Below, one piece after another: positions 1 through 7,700 of a stretch of DNA of 22,020 bases. Under the pieces are notes generated by a model. The model was not told the DNA's origin, did no database searches, and was given only the letters and a program-made list of their open reading frames with translations. Both the position numbers and the translations under genes were made by a program. Each line of letters starts with the position of its first letter. Within the stretch, counting starts at the first letter, position 1. The stretch comes from CAG-882 sp050874385 (GTDB taxonomy: Bacteria > Bacillota > Clostridia > Lachnospirales > Lachnospiraceae), in contig JBNMKO010000056.1 of the NCBI GenBank assembly GCA_050874385.1, forward strand, positions 1 to 22,020, written 5' to 3'.

Positions 1-346
1 CCTTGCCAATCACATTGTTAAGATAGTCATTCTCCTCTATGGTTCTTCCGTCATTCCACAAAATTGCCGGTCTTATAACCTCATCATTCTCATCAAGAAT
101 TACAAGTCCGTGCATCTGCCCGCCAAAACTTATGCCGGCAACCTTTGAAGCGTCAACCTTTGAAATCAGCTCCTTGATACCCTCCACTGACTTCTCATAC
201 CACGCCTCCGGCGGCTGCTCAGACCAGCCCGGATTAGGAAAATACAATGGATATTCCTTTGAAACAACATTTAAAATCTTTCCTTTCTCATCCATGAGAA
301 GGAGCTTGACAGCCGATGTTCCCAAATCTACACCTATATAATACAT
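1..346 (-). CDS. xylB: Xylulokinase, N-terminal 115 residues (cut by window edge)
   Basis: This is a FGGY-family sugar kinase that phosphorylates D-xylulose to xylulose 5-phosphate in the cytoplasm, feeding the pentose phosphate pathway. The start is ATG at 346 with AAAGGAG ten bases upstream. The N-terminal phosphate-binding loop IGVDLGTSAVK (residues 4-14, Asp7) is present. SFGGQMHGLV (73-82) is the xylulokinase signature that sets it apart from glycerol kinase and ribulokinase, and WNDGRT (97-102) follows. The C-terminal three quarters lie outside the window. It is downstream of the isomerase gene on the same strand, separated by a terminator hairpin, so it may be reached by readthrough or from its own promoter. 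The xylulokinase call is strong; use on L-xylulose or another ketose cannot be excluded. Confidence 0.93.
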   Translation of the reverse strand, partial: MYYIGVDLGTSAVKLLLMDEKGKILNVVSKEYPLYFPNPGWSEQPPEAWYEKSVEGIKELISKVDASKVAGISFGGQMHGLVILDENDEVIRPAILWNDGRTIEENDYLNNVIGK

Positions 347-390
347 TTTTTACATTCTCCTTTTATTGTTTTTAAATCTGTGTTAACCTC

Positions 391-420
391 TATAATTTTT
401 AAGCATTATATTTTAGTCAA
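391..420 (-). promoter_or_regulatory. Possible xylulokinase promoter
   Basis: On the minus strand TTGACT (420-415) lies 18 bases from a weak -10 ATTATA (396-391). A perfect TATAAT (410-405) is nearby but lacks a good -35 at 17 bases. The stretch is AT-rich and lies between the upstream terminator and the xylB ribosome binding site, where a promoter would be expected. Which hexamers are used is not clear. Confidence 0.35.
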
Positions 421-525
421 TTAAGCGGATTTCTCATTCTGCTTTCCCGCCTGCTCACAACACTATTCTCTTCCATCGTGCCATTGAGGACAGATATTTG
501 TGCTAAAAGAACCGTCCACAATGGC

Positions 526-554
526 AAAAACACCCCCACAAATATTGTGGGGGC
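526..554 (-). terminator. Rho-independent terminator after the isomerase gene
   Basis: CCCCCACA (533-540) pairs perfectly with TGTGGGGG (546-553); an extra A-T pair leaves a 3-base loop. On the minus strand the stem is followed by TGTTTTTGCC, a T-tract of five. It starts 41 bases after the isomerase stop codon, so it should end or attenuate that transcript before xylB. Confidence 0.85.
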
Positions 555-594
555 TGACATATCACCTAAAAGTGACTATAATATACTAATCCAA

Positions 595-2079
595 TTAGCA
601 GAATGGATTTTCTGTAGGATACAACATACCCTTTGGCTGGTTGAAGTTGATATCCTCAACAGGCACTCCGATATACTTAAACACCTCATAGAGAGCCTTG
701 CCATAGTGACCGAAAGCAACTGCACCGTGATGTGGGAAGTTCTTCTCGATAAGTACATGGCGGTAGAAACGTCCCATCTCAGGTATAGCGAACACACCGA
801 TTGAACCAAAGGAATGTGTCGCAACAGGAAGAACCTCACCCTGAGCTATGTATGCGCGAAGCTTAGTGTCCGCTGTGCTCTGTAAACGATAGAATGTGAT
901 ATCTCCCGGAGCAATGTCTCCCTCGAGTGTTCCATTTGTAACCTCGATTGGAAGCGACCTTGCCATGATGAGCTGATACTTCATCTCGCAGAAGGAAAGC
1001 TTCTTAGATGATGTATTTCCACAGTGGAAGCCCATGAATGTATCATTGAGTGTGTAGTTGAACTTGTCCTTGATATCGTTGTTGTAGAGCTCTGCCGGTA
1101 CGGTGTTGTTGATATCGAGAAGTGTCGTAGCGTCCTGTGATACCACTGTTCCGATAAACTCGCTGAGTGCTCCATAGATATCAACCTCACAGGATACAGG
1201 TATTCCTCTTCCTGTGAGACGGCTGTTCACATAGCATGGAACAAAACCGAACTGTGTCTGGAATGCAGGCCAGCACTTTCCGGCGATGGCAACGTACTTT
1301 CTGTAGCCCTTGTGTGCCTCAACCCAGTCGAGAAGTGTGAGCTCATACTGTGCAAGCTTCTCAAGCACCTCCGGTTTCTTGTTGCCTGCGCCAAGCTCTG
1401 CCTCCATGTCCTTGACAATCTCAGGTATTCTCTCATCGCCTGCATGCTTGTTGAAGCTCTCGAAAAGGTCAAGCTCTGAGTTCTCCTCTATCTCAACTCC
1501 GATGCCGTACAACGGCTTAATCGGCGCGTTACATGCAAGGAAGTTGAGTGGTCTAGGACCAAAGCTTATAATCTTCAAATTGTTGAGCGCATAGACTGCT
1601 CTCGCAATAGGAAGGAAATCGTGAATCATGTCCGCACATTCCTCTGCTGTTCCCACAGGGTACTCAGGGATATATGCCTTGATGTTGCGGAGCTTCAAGT
1701 TGTAGCTTGCATTTAACATACCGCAGTACGCATCTCCACGGTTACTTGAAAGTGTTGCGATGTTCTCCTCGCTAGCTGCCACGAACATCTTAGGGCCGTC
1801 AAAATGCTTTGCAAGAAGTGTCTCCGAAATCTCAGGGCCGAAGTTTCCAAGATATACGCAAAGTGCGTTGCAGCCTGCCTTCTTGATGTCCTCAAGTGCC
1901 TGTACCATATGTATCTCGCTCTCAACGATACATACAGGGCACTCATATATATCCTTGCTGTCATACTTTGCTGCGTATGCGTCAACAAGTGCCTTTCTTC
2001 TGTTTACTGATAAAGACTCTGGGAAGCAGTCTCTTGACACTGCCACAATTCCTACCTTCATTTCAGGAATGTTAATCAT
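595..2079 (-). CDS. L-fucose/L-arabinose isomerase family protein
   Basis: A 494-residue aldose-ketose isomerase of the FucI/AraA fold, expected to be cytoplasmic and Mn-dependent. The N-terminal domain opens MKVGIVAVSRDCFPESL, and the middle carries the family pattern CVYLGNFGPE. I chose ATG at 2079 (MINIPEM) because GGAGG (2091-2087) sits seven bases upstream; the same frame is open for 30 more codons but has no ribosome binding site there. The gene lies between a GH43 xylosidase/arabinosidase and xylulokinase. The likely job is therefore pentose isomerisation (L-arabinose or D-xylose) rather than fucose use, but that is inference; substrate cannot be read from sequence alone. It is transcribed from a strong promoter at 2210-2182 and ends at the hairpin 533-553. 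Confidence 0.85.
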   Translation of the reverse strand: MINIPEMKVGIVAVSRDCFPESLSVNRRKALVDAYAAKYDSKDIYECPVCIVESEIHMVQALEDIKKAGCNALCVYLGNFGPEISETLLAKHFDGPKMFVAASEENIATLSSNRGDAYCGMLNASYNLKLRNIKAYIPEYPVGTAEECADMIHDFLPIARAVYALNNLKIISFGPRPLNFLACNAPIKPLYGIGVEIEENSELDLFESFNKHAGDERIPEIVKDMEAELGAGNKKPEVLEKLAQYELTLLDWVEAHKGYRKYVAIAGKCWPAFQTQFGFVPCYVNSRLTGRGIPVSCEVDIYGALSEFIGTVVSQDATTLLDINNTVPAELYNNDIKDKFNYTLNDTFMGFHCGNTSSKKLSFCEMKYQLIMARSLPIEVTNGTLEGDIAPGDITFYRLQSTADTKLRAYIAQGEVLPVATHSFGSIGVFAIPEMGRFYRHVLIEKNFPHHGAVAFGHYGKALYEVFKYIGVPVEDINFNQPKGMLYPTENPFC

Positions 2080-2181
2080 ACATAATCCTCCAATTCTGCC
2101 ACACGGCTGTAAAAATATATTGCTTGAATGTGTGTGTCCCATGTCAAAAAATCGTCTAAAATTTAACACAGGTATGATTGT

Positions 2182-2210
2182 ATTATATTACTTTGTATCA
2201 ATTTCATCAA
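2182..2210 (-). promoter_or_regulatory. Near-consensus sigma-A promoter for the isomerase gene
   Basis: Minus-strand -35 TTGATG (2210-2205), an exact 17-base spacer and -10 TATAAT (2187-2182). Transcription would start near 2175, leaving a 5' UTR of about 95 bases before the ATG at 2079. Confidence 0.75.
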
Positions 2211-2250
2211 CCTAAAAAAACGGAAATTGTGCATTTTTACCAGTTTTTCA

Positions 2251-2270
2251 CGCAAGTTCTATCACCTGCG
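2251..2270. promoter_or_regulatory. 20-bp imperfect palindrome upstream of the isomerase promoter
   Basis: CGCAAGT (2251-2257) and ACCTGCG (2264-2270) form a two-fold symmetric site with one mismatch around a 6-base centre. It lies about 40 bases upstream of the -35 box, in an otherwise AT-rich gap, and is the only GC-rich element there. It has the form of a repressor or activator operator; the regulator is not in this window. Confidence 0.4.
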
Positions 2271-2318
2271 CCGACTTTTCTTTTTTACTATTCTTATAAA
2301 AGTCCCTTTAGATAATAA

Positions 2319-2446
2319 CTATAAATGAGCAATTATGAAAAATTACACAGAAACAGATGATATTTGTTTAAATAAAATAGCTTTCAAAAAACATCTTTAA
2401 TATAGCCAATAAATTTGTGTAATATCTTAAATGTGCTCATTTATAG
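2319..2446. promoter_or_regulatory. Pair of inverted 13-bp operator-like repeats
   Basis: CTATAAATGAGCA (2319-2331) recurs as its exact reverse complement TGCTCATTTATAG (2434-2446). The outer edges span 128 bp, a spacing that would allow DNA looping or cooperative binding. Both lie between the GH43 stop and the isomerase promoter, so they probably control the isomerase. The gap 2080-2465 holds no gene: it contains these repeats, the palindrome 2251-2270 and the promoter 2182-2210. Confidence 0.5.
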
Positions 2447-2465
2447 ATAATAATTCATTCCACTA

Positions 2466-4130
2466 TTATAGTTTCTCTATTCTAAAATAATCAAACAGCA
2501 CACCCGCGTTATTTTTTTCTTTACCTGTATTTTCTGTTTTGGCTATACCCGTTCCGACCTCATGGCAGCAGAAAATTCCGTTCTTTACGCCGACCCAGCG
2601 CCCGGCTGTGGCTTCATAGGAGAGGACATTCTCGTAATTTACACCGTCAAGGCTGTAATCTAGATATATCATGTTTCTGGTAACATCCTTCTCTATCATC
2701 GGAAGTGACTCCACACGATTTTTGAAAAATACCTTCTCTGTCGCGCCGTCTACCTTGGCAAGCTCAACAACCTTATCCTCCGAGTAAGCTTTCTCATTTT
2801 TGAAGGTCTGACTTCCCGATATGGACACAATAGAGACAACCCCGTCATTCTTTTTTACCGCTGCTGCACCGTAGTCAACGCCGAGCGAAACCATTCCCGC
2901 GATATCTCCATCGCACAAGGTAACAGTTGACAGCTCCGTCACAGCCGAGAACTCAGGTGCAATCCACTTCTGCAAAAGAAGATTAGGCACATCCGCAATC
3001 GACGTATCGCTTGACTTCTCCACAGGTCGAAGCTCTATACCGTGTCCCGTCATTTTGTACCAATCGTCCGAGTGGTTCGCATTCCACTGCCACTGTAATC
3101 CGAGCTTATCACCGGTAAAATCATCCGACGCATCAGGTGCATATATGTCGGCAAGCCCGTTCTCATGCCTAAAACTCTTTGCTGCCGCCTCTGCTTTTGC
3201 CCCGATATCCGGCTTTTTGTGCGTCATAACAGGCTGGCCGGCATCATCGGTTATCTGCTCGCCCATGATTGGCCAGTCGTTCACCCACTTTACAGGCTGC
3301 AAATGTACAATTCTTCCGGCAGCGTACACGTCCTGAAAATGAAGGAAATAGTCCTCACCCGTCTGTGTGTCAAGCCATGCGCCCTGATGAGGTCCATTTA
3401 CAACTGTATCACCCTGAACAAGCACGTTCTTGTACTCGTAAGGCCCCCAGACATTTTTAGAGCGCATCACAACCTGCCAACCCGGCTTAACGCCTCCAGC
3501 CGGAGCCATTATGTAGTAATAGCCGTTTCTCTTATACATCTTAGGCCCTTCAATGGTCGTCTGTCCGTTCTCATTTCCGTCAAAGACATGCTTTCCCTCG
3601 TCGAGAAGTGCCGAGCAGTCCGGCTTCATCTCGGTGAGATGCAGAATACTCTTAAAACCTATTCTGCTCCTTGCAAAAGCCGATACCATGTATGCCTTTC
3701 CGTCGTCATCCCAGAACGGGCACGGGTCAATCCAGCCCTTTCCCTCAAAAATCGCATGAGGCTCTGACCACTCTCCCCACGGGTCTTTGGTCTTTGTCAC
3801 AAATATTCCCTCGTCAGGCATTGGGAAAAATATTATAAATTCCCCCTCGTGATAGCGTATAGCCGGAGCCCACACTCCGCAGCCGTGCTGTGGCGTGGCA
3901 TATCTCTCATACGGAATATTCTTTATCGCATAGTTTATAACCTTCCAGTTCACCAAATCCTTTGAGTGGAGAATAGGAAGCCCCGGGGTATTGCAAAACG
4001 ACGATGCTGTCATAAAATAGTCGTCACCCACACGAATTGCGTCAGGGTCGGAATAGTCCGTGTACAAAATCGGATTTCTGTAATTCCCGTCGCCCAAATC
4101 GGCATACCAGTTAAGCTCATTTTCTCTCAT
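2466..4130 (-). CDS. GH43 family beta-xylosidase / alpha-L-arabinofuranosidase
   Basis: A 554-residue glycoside hydrolase of family 43, which removes xylose or arabinose from xylo-oligosaccharides with inversion. The N-terminal five-bladed propeller shows the catalytic set: general base Asp28 in YSDPDAIRVGDDYF, pKa-modulating Asp135 in GWIDPCPFWDDDGKAY, and general acid Glu194 in TTIEGPKMYKRNGYYY. From about residue 330 on there is a beta-rich C-terminal domain like the concanavalin-type module of GH43 xylosidases. There is no signal peptide, so it should act inside the cell on imported oligosaccharides. I chose ATG at 4130 because GGAGG (4141-4137) lies six bases upstream; twelve further upstream codons have no ribosome binding site. 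Xylosidase versus arabinofuranosidase cannot be settled from sequence. Confidence 0.92.
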   Translation of the reverse strand: MRENELNWYADLGDGNYRNPILYTDYSDPDAIRVGDDYFMTASSFCNTPGLPILHSKDLVNWKVINYAIKNIPYERYATPQHGCGVWAPAIRYHEGEFIIFFPMPDEGIFVTKTKDPWGEWSEPHAIFEGKGWIDPCPFWDDDGKAYMVSAFARSRIGFKSILHLTEMKPDCSALLDEGKHVFDGNENGQTTIEGPKMYKRNGYYYIMAPAGGVKPGWQVVMRSKNVWGPYEYKNVLVQGDTVVNGPHQGAWLDTQTGEDYFLHFQDVYAAGRIVHLQPVKWVNDWPIMGEQITDDAGQPVMTHKKPDIGAKAEAAAKSFRHENGLADIYAPDASDDFTGDKLGLQWQWNANHSDDWYKMTGHGIELRPVEKSSDTSIADVPNLLLQKWIAPEFSAVTELSTVTLCDGDIAGMVSLGVDYGAAAVKKNDGVVSIVSISGSQTFKNEKAYSEDKVVELAKVDGATEKVFFKNRVESLPMIEKDVTRNMIYLDYSLDGVNYENVLSYEATAGRWVGVKNGIFCCHEVGTGIAKTENTGKEKNNAGVLFDYFRIEKL

Positions 4131-4144
4131 ATTAACCCTCCATT

Positions 4145-4161
4145 TCGCCGCCAACCGGCGA
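4145..4161 (-). promoter_or_regulatory. GC-rich hairpin just upstream of the GH43 ribosome binding site
   Basis: TCGCCG (4145-4150) pairs perfectly with CGGCGA (4156-4161) around a 5-base loop. In the mRNA the stem ends three bases before GGAGG (4141-4137). It could stabilise the 5' end or tune translation. It has no T-tract, so it is not a terminator. Confidence 0.45.
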
Positions 4162-4190
4162 CACAAATAGTAATGAAAAACGCTTCTTTT

Positions 4191-4218
4191 TAAGTATTTT
4201 GTAATAATTCAATTTCAA
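4191..4218 (-). promoter_or_regulatory. Possible GH43 promoter
   Basis: Minus-strand TTGAAA (4218-4213), 16-base spacer, TACTTA (4196-4191). The -10 box is weak. It sits in the AT-rich gap after ktrA and is the best candidate there. Confidence 0.35.
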
Positions 4219-4252
4219 AATTAAGCAGTCAGTATTCTTTGTTCTACATATA

Positions 4253-4906
4253 TTATATTTTCTTTATAATCTTCTGCACATCCGCCTTAGTTCCAACGAC
4301 AAGGAGATGCACATTTCCCTCAAACACATAGTCGGCGGTTGGCATTAGCGATGTCCTGTCGTCGTCCGACTTTGTTCCGAGAATGTTTACATTGTATCTG
4401 CTTCTGAAATTGAGTTCCTTGATTGAGTGTCCAATCCACTCCTTCATAACCGGAATTTCATATATCGCATAGTCCCCGCCAAGCTCGATGTAGTCAAAAA
4501 TATTGTCCGAGCTGTAGCTTACCGCAAGCTTCTCAGCGATATCCCTGTCAGGGTAGATGACCTCATCCGCGCCGTTTCTTAAAAGAAACTTTGCATGGAT
4601 ATCCCTCGTCGCCTTGCTGACAACATATTTTGCCCCCATCTCCTTTAAAAGGCTTGTAATCTCAAGAGAACTCTGAAAATTCGTGCCTATGCAGACAATG
4701 CACATGTCAAAATTCTTTACACCGAGCGTCTTTAAAACCTCCTCGTTCGTGCAGTCGCCAATCTTTGCGCTGGTAACGATTGGAAGCAAATCCTCCATCT
4801 TAGCCTGGTCGGTATCTACAATCATTACCTCCCCGCCCTGTTCCGAAAGATTTCTTGTGATGTGGTGTCCAAAACGACCCATTCCAATAATCAAAAAAGA
4901 CTTCAA
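4253..4906 (-). CDS. ktrA: Potassium uptake regulatory subunit, TrkA/KtrA family
   Basis: A 217-residue cytoplasmic RCK protein that gates a KtrB/TrkH-type K+ translocator. The N-terminal Rossmann fold has GMGRFG (8-13) and the ribose-binding acid Asp31 at the end of the second strand (VMIVDTD). The C-terminal part, about residues 135-217, matches an RCK_C (TrkA-C) domain. The start is TTG at 4906, translated MKSFLIIG, with GGGAGG (4920-4915) eight bases upstream; no ATG fits. It follows ktrB by 19 bases in the same direction, so the two are cotranscribed and should form one complex at the membrane. Confidence 0.9.
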   Translation of the reverse strand: MKSFLIIGMGRFGHHITRNLSEQGGEVMIVDTDQAKMEDLLPIVTSAKIGDCTNEEVLKTLGVKNFDMCIVCIGTNFQSSLEITSLLKEMGAKYVVSKATRDIHAKFLLRNGADEVIYPDRDIAEKLAVSYSSDNIFDYIELGGDYAIYEIPVMKEWIGHSIKELNFRSRYNVNILGTKSDDDRTSLMPTADYVFEGNVHLLVVGTKADVQKIIKKI

Positions 4907-4925
4907 AATATTTTCCTCCCTTATC

Positions 4926-6266
4926 TTAACCGATATTTATCTCTTCCTCCGGCTGTTGTAACGGAACAATCCTCTTATTCTCCGAAAATGATAGTGCGAA
5001 GGACAAGCTTCCTATTCTTCCGCAGTACATCAGAATAATAATAACTATTCTCGAAGCCGTCGCAAGTGACCTCGTTATTCCCGTAGTCATTCCTACAGTG
5101 CTTATGCCCGATATAACCTCAAAAATCACGTCCGCAAAGCCAAGCTCCGGCTGCACCGCAAAAATAATCATTGCACCCACTATAAACAGAAACATGTTTA
5201 CGCCTATAACCAGTGCCGCCTTTCTAACAACGTCCTCCTTCAATCTTCTGCTGAACACGTCAATTCCGTACTTTCCGCGCATCGTTGTCCAAAGATATGC
5301 CACCATGACAAAGAGTGTCGTCGTCTTTGCTCCGCCGGATGTCGAGCCCGGGCTTCCGCCTATAAACATAAGTATCATTGTCAAAAGTTTTGACGCAGGA
5401 GTAAGTGCACCCGTGTCAACCGAGTTCATGCCCGCAGTTCTCGGCGTGACGCTCGAAAAAAATGATGCCAAAAATCTTGTCGGCGCGTCCATCCCAGCCA
5501 TCGTGTTGTCCCACTCGAATATGAGAAACAGAATTGTTCCGACTACAAGAAGAAACGCTGTGACCGACAATACAATCTTAGAGTGCAGTCTGTAGCGCTT
5601 GATGTTGAACTTATTTTTTGAAATATCATCCCACACTACAAATCCAAGTCCGCCTATGATAACAAGCGCGCTGATTGTAAGATTGATTGTCCAGTCACCC
5701 TCAAAGCCGCAGATAGAATTGTACTCGCCATAACACCCTAACAAGTCAAAGCCCGCATTACAGAAAGCCGATATCGAGTGGAATATCCCATAAAATATCG
5801 CTCTCGCGGGGCTCATCATAAACGAAAAACGTATCGCAAGTATCACCGCACCTATGCCCTCAAATATCAGAGTTCCAACAATCATCTTCTTGGTAAGCTT
5901 GACTATTCCGCCAATCTGGAGCGTGTTCACACTCTCCTGCATAAGTCCTCTGTGCCTTAGTGAGACTTTGCGCCCAAGCAAAAGTGCAAATATAACTCCG
6001 ATACTTATGAAACCAAGTCCACCGACCTGTATCATACATATTATAACTATCTGCCCAAAAAGTGACCAGTGCGTGTAGGTGTCGACCACCACAAGTCCCG
6101 TAACGCAGCTCGCGCTCGTCGCAGTGAAAAGCGCATCGAGAAAACTTGTCGCCTGACCGTCCCTAGAAGAGACAGGAAGCATCAAAAGCAAAGTTCCCGT
6201 AATAATTATTATTAAAAATCCAAGGGCAATAAATTGCACCTTGGATATTCTTTTTTTGCCAAACAT
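4926..6266 (-). CDS. ktrB: Potassium translocating subunit, KtrB/TrkH family
   Basis: A 446-residue integral membrane protein built from four M1-P-M2 repeats, transporting K+ (often Na+-coupled in KtrB). Each pore loop is visible with its filter glycine: TSASCVTGLVV, SAFCNAGFDLL, SVTPRTAGMNS and SGISTVGMTTGI. SPGSTSGGAKTT precedes the fourth repeat, as in the family. I chose ATG at 6266 (MFGKKRISK) because AAGGGG sits just upstream and the basic start fits a cytoplasmic N-terminus. The thirty upstream codons in frame overlap the likely promoter and dyad. It is cotranscribed with ktrA. Confidence 0.92.
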   Translation of the reverse strand: MFGKKRISKVQFIALGFLIIIITGTLLLMLPVSSRDGQATSFLDALFTATSASCVTGLVVVDTYTHWSLFGQIVIICMIQVGGLGFISIGVIFALLLGRKVSLRHRGLMQESVNTLQIGGIVKLTKKMIVGTLIFEGIGAVILAIRFSFMMSPARAIFYGIFHSISAFCNAGFDLLGCYGEYNSICGFEGDWTINLTISALVIIGGLGFVVWDDISKNKFNIKRYRLHSKIVLSVTAFLLVVGTILFLIFEWDNTMAGMDAPTRFLASFFSSVTPRTAGMNSVDTGALTPASKLLTMILMFIGGSPGSTSGGAKTTTLFVMVAYLWTTMRGKYGIDVFSRRLKEDVVRKAALVIGVNMFLFIVGAMIIFAVQPELGFADVIFEVISGISTVGMTTGITRSLATASRIVIIILMYCGRIGSLSFALSFSENKRIVPLQQPEEEINIG

Positions 6267-6325
6267 TATATAGCCCCTTCTTAATTTAATTTTTCTACAA
6301 GTAAAATAAACGATACCAGTGTCAA

Positions 6326-6365
6326 AAGTATAAATTATTCCTGCACAAAAGAACAATTTATACTT
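6326..6365 (-). promoter_or_regulatory. ktrB promoter embedded in a 15-bp dyad
   Basis: AAGTATAAATTATTC (6326-6340) and GAACAATTTATACTT (6351-6365) are inverted repeats with one mismatch and a 10-base centre. On the minus strand the same sequence carries TTGTTC (6356-6351), an 18-base spacer and TATACT (6332-6327). The two arms therefore contain the -35 and -10 boxes, a classic repressor layout. A nearby TTGACA (6325-6320) lacks a convincing -10. Confidence 0.5.
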
Positions 6366-6418
6366 ATTGGCACCCAGAACAACCTATTTCCGGCTGCTCG
6401 TGACATCACATTTATAAA

Positions 6419-7642
6419 TTATATATTGGTAGAAATGAGCTTTGCATCATAGCCTGCTGCCTTTAAGCCGTCTATAATCTGAGCCCTGTGCTCCTCGCCG
6501 AATGCTTCCATTGTAATTTTAAGCTCAACAGCGGCGTTGCGGTTGATGCTTACAAACTGGTTGTGCTCAAGCTTGATTACATTTCCCTTCTGCTCTGCTA
6601 TAACGCCTGCCACCCTTGCAAGCTCACCCGGCTTGTCCGGAAGAAGAACAGACACGGTAAACACTCTTCCTCTAGCGATAAGACCATGCTGGACAACGGA
6701 CGACATTGTGATAATGTCCATATTACCGCCGCTGAGTATCGACACAACCTTCTTGCCCTTCACATCAAGATGCTTTAATGCCGCTACAGTGAGAAGTCCT
6801 GAGTTTTCAACAATCATCTTGTGGTTCTCTACAACATCGAGGAATGCCACGATAAGCTCCTCATCCTTGATTGTTATTATGTCGTCAATATTCTTCTGGA
6901 CATAAGGGAAAATCTTGCTTCCCGGTGTCTTTACGGCTGTGCCGTCTGCTATCGTGCTGGCACTTGGGAGAGTGACTACCTTTCCAGCCTTTATCGACTC
7001 CTGCATACAATTAGCTCCGGCAGGCTCAACTCCGATTACCTTAATCTTAGGATTTAAGAGCTTTGCAAGTGTGGAAACACCTGTTGCAAGTCCGCCTCCG
7101 CCGATTGGCACCAATATGTAATCCACTGTAGGAAGCTCCTTTATAATCTCCATCGCAATGCTTCCCTGACCCGTTGCCACATCATAGTCATCAAAAGGAT
7201 GAACAAATGTAAGTCCCTGCTCACTGGCAAGCTTTAACGCATACTCGCAGGCCTCGTCATATACATTTCCGTAGAGGACAACCTCTGCGCCGTAGCTCTT
7301 TGTCCTGTTAACCTTCATAAGAGGTGTTGATACAGGCATCACAACTACTGCGCGCACACCGTAAAGCTTTGCCGCATAAGCAACGCCCTGAGCGTGGTTT
7401 CCGGCGGACGCTGTGATAAGTCCCTTTGCCCTCTCCTCGTCTGACAATGTGCTTATCTTGTAGTAAGCTCCTCTTACCTTATATGCGCCTGTGTACTGAA
7501 GATTTTCAGGCTTAAAATATACCTTGTTTCCTGTGAGATTGCTGAAATACTCGCTGTATACAAGCTTTGTCTCAAGAGTGACCCTCTTTACTATCTCTGC
7601 TGCTTCCTCAAATTTTTCCAATGTAAGATGATTTTCGCTCAT
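6419..7642 (-). CDS. ilvA: Threonine ammonia-lyase (threonine dehydratase)
   Basis: A 407-residue fold-type II PLP enzyme that converts L-threonine to 2-oxobutanoate and ammonia, the first step toward isoleucine or a catabolic route. The PLP lysine is Lys55 in TGAYKVRGAYY. The substrate loop ASAGNHAQG is at 78-86 and the phosphate-binding PIGGGGLATG at 179-188. A single ACT domain (about 330-405, starting FTVSVLLPDKPGELARV) gives allosteric control. The length and single ACT domain fit the TdcB-like short form found in Clostridia, not the 500-residue E. coli IlvA, so the pathway role is open. Its ribosome binding site is weak (GAAGAAAGAAG). It follows ftsY by 58 bases. Confidence 0.92.
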   Translation of the reverse strand: MSENHLTLEKFEEAAEIVKRVTLETKLVYSEYFSNLTGNKVYFKPENLQYTGAYKVRGAYYKISTLSDEERAKGLITASAGNHAQGVAYAAKLYGVRAVVVMPVSTPLMKVNRTKSYGAEVVLYGNVYDEACEYALKLASEQGLTFVHPFDDYDVATGQGSIAMEIIKELPTVDYILVPIGGGGLATGVSTLAKLLNPKIKVIGVEPAGANCMQESIKAGKVVTLPSASTIADGTAVKTPGSKIFPYVQKNIDDIITIKDEELIVAFLDVVENHKMIVENSGLLTVAALKHLDVKGKKVVSILSGGNMDIITMSSVVQHGLIARGRVFTVSVLLPDKPGELARVAGVIAEQKGNVIKLEHNQFVSINRNAAVELKITMEAFGEEHRAQIIDGLKAAGYDAKLISTNI

Positions 7643-7700
7643 TTTTTTACGCTTCTTTCTTCATAAGATTTAAGTAATTGCTACTGTTATATCCGTTATA

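Noticed and set aside
4926..6356. Longer ktrB starting at 6356
   Set aside because: The extra 30 codons overlap the probable promoter and lack a ribosome binding site; ATG at 6266 has AAGGGG and fits the family N-terminus.
6267..6418. c-di-AMP (ydaO-type) riboswitch before ktrB
   Set aside because: The leader is too short and I could not find the conserved riboswitch segments; the inverted repeat overlaps promoter boxes instead.
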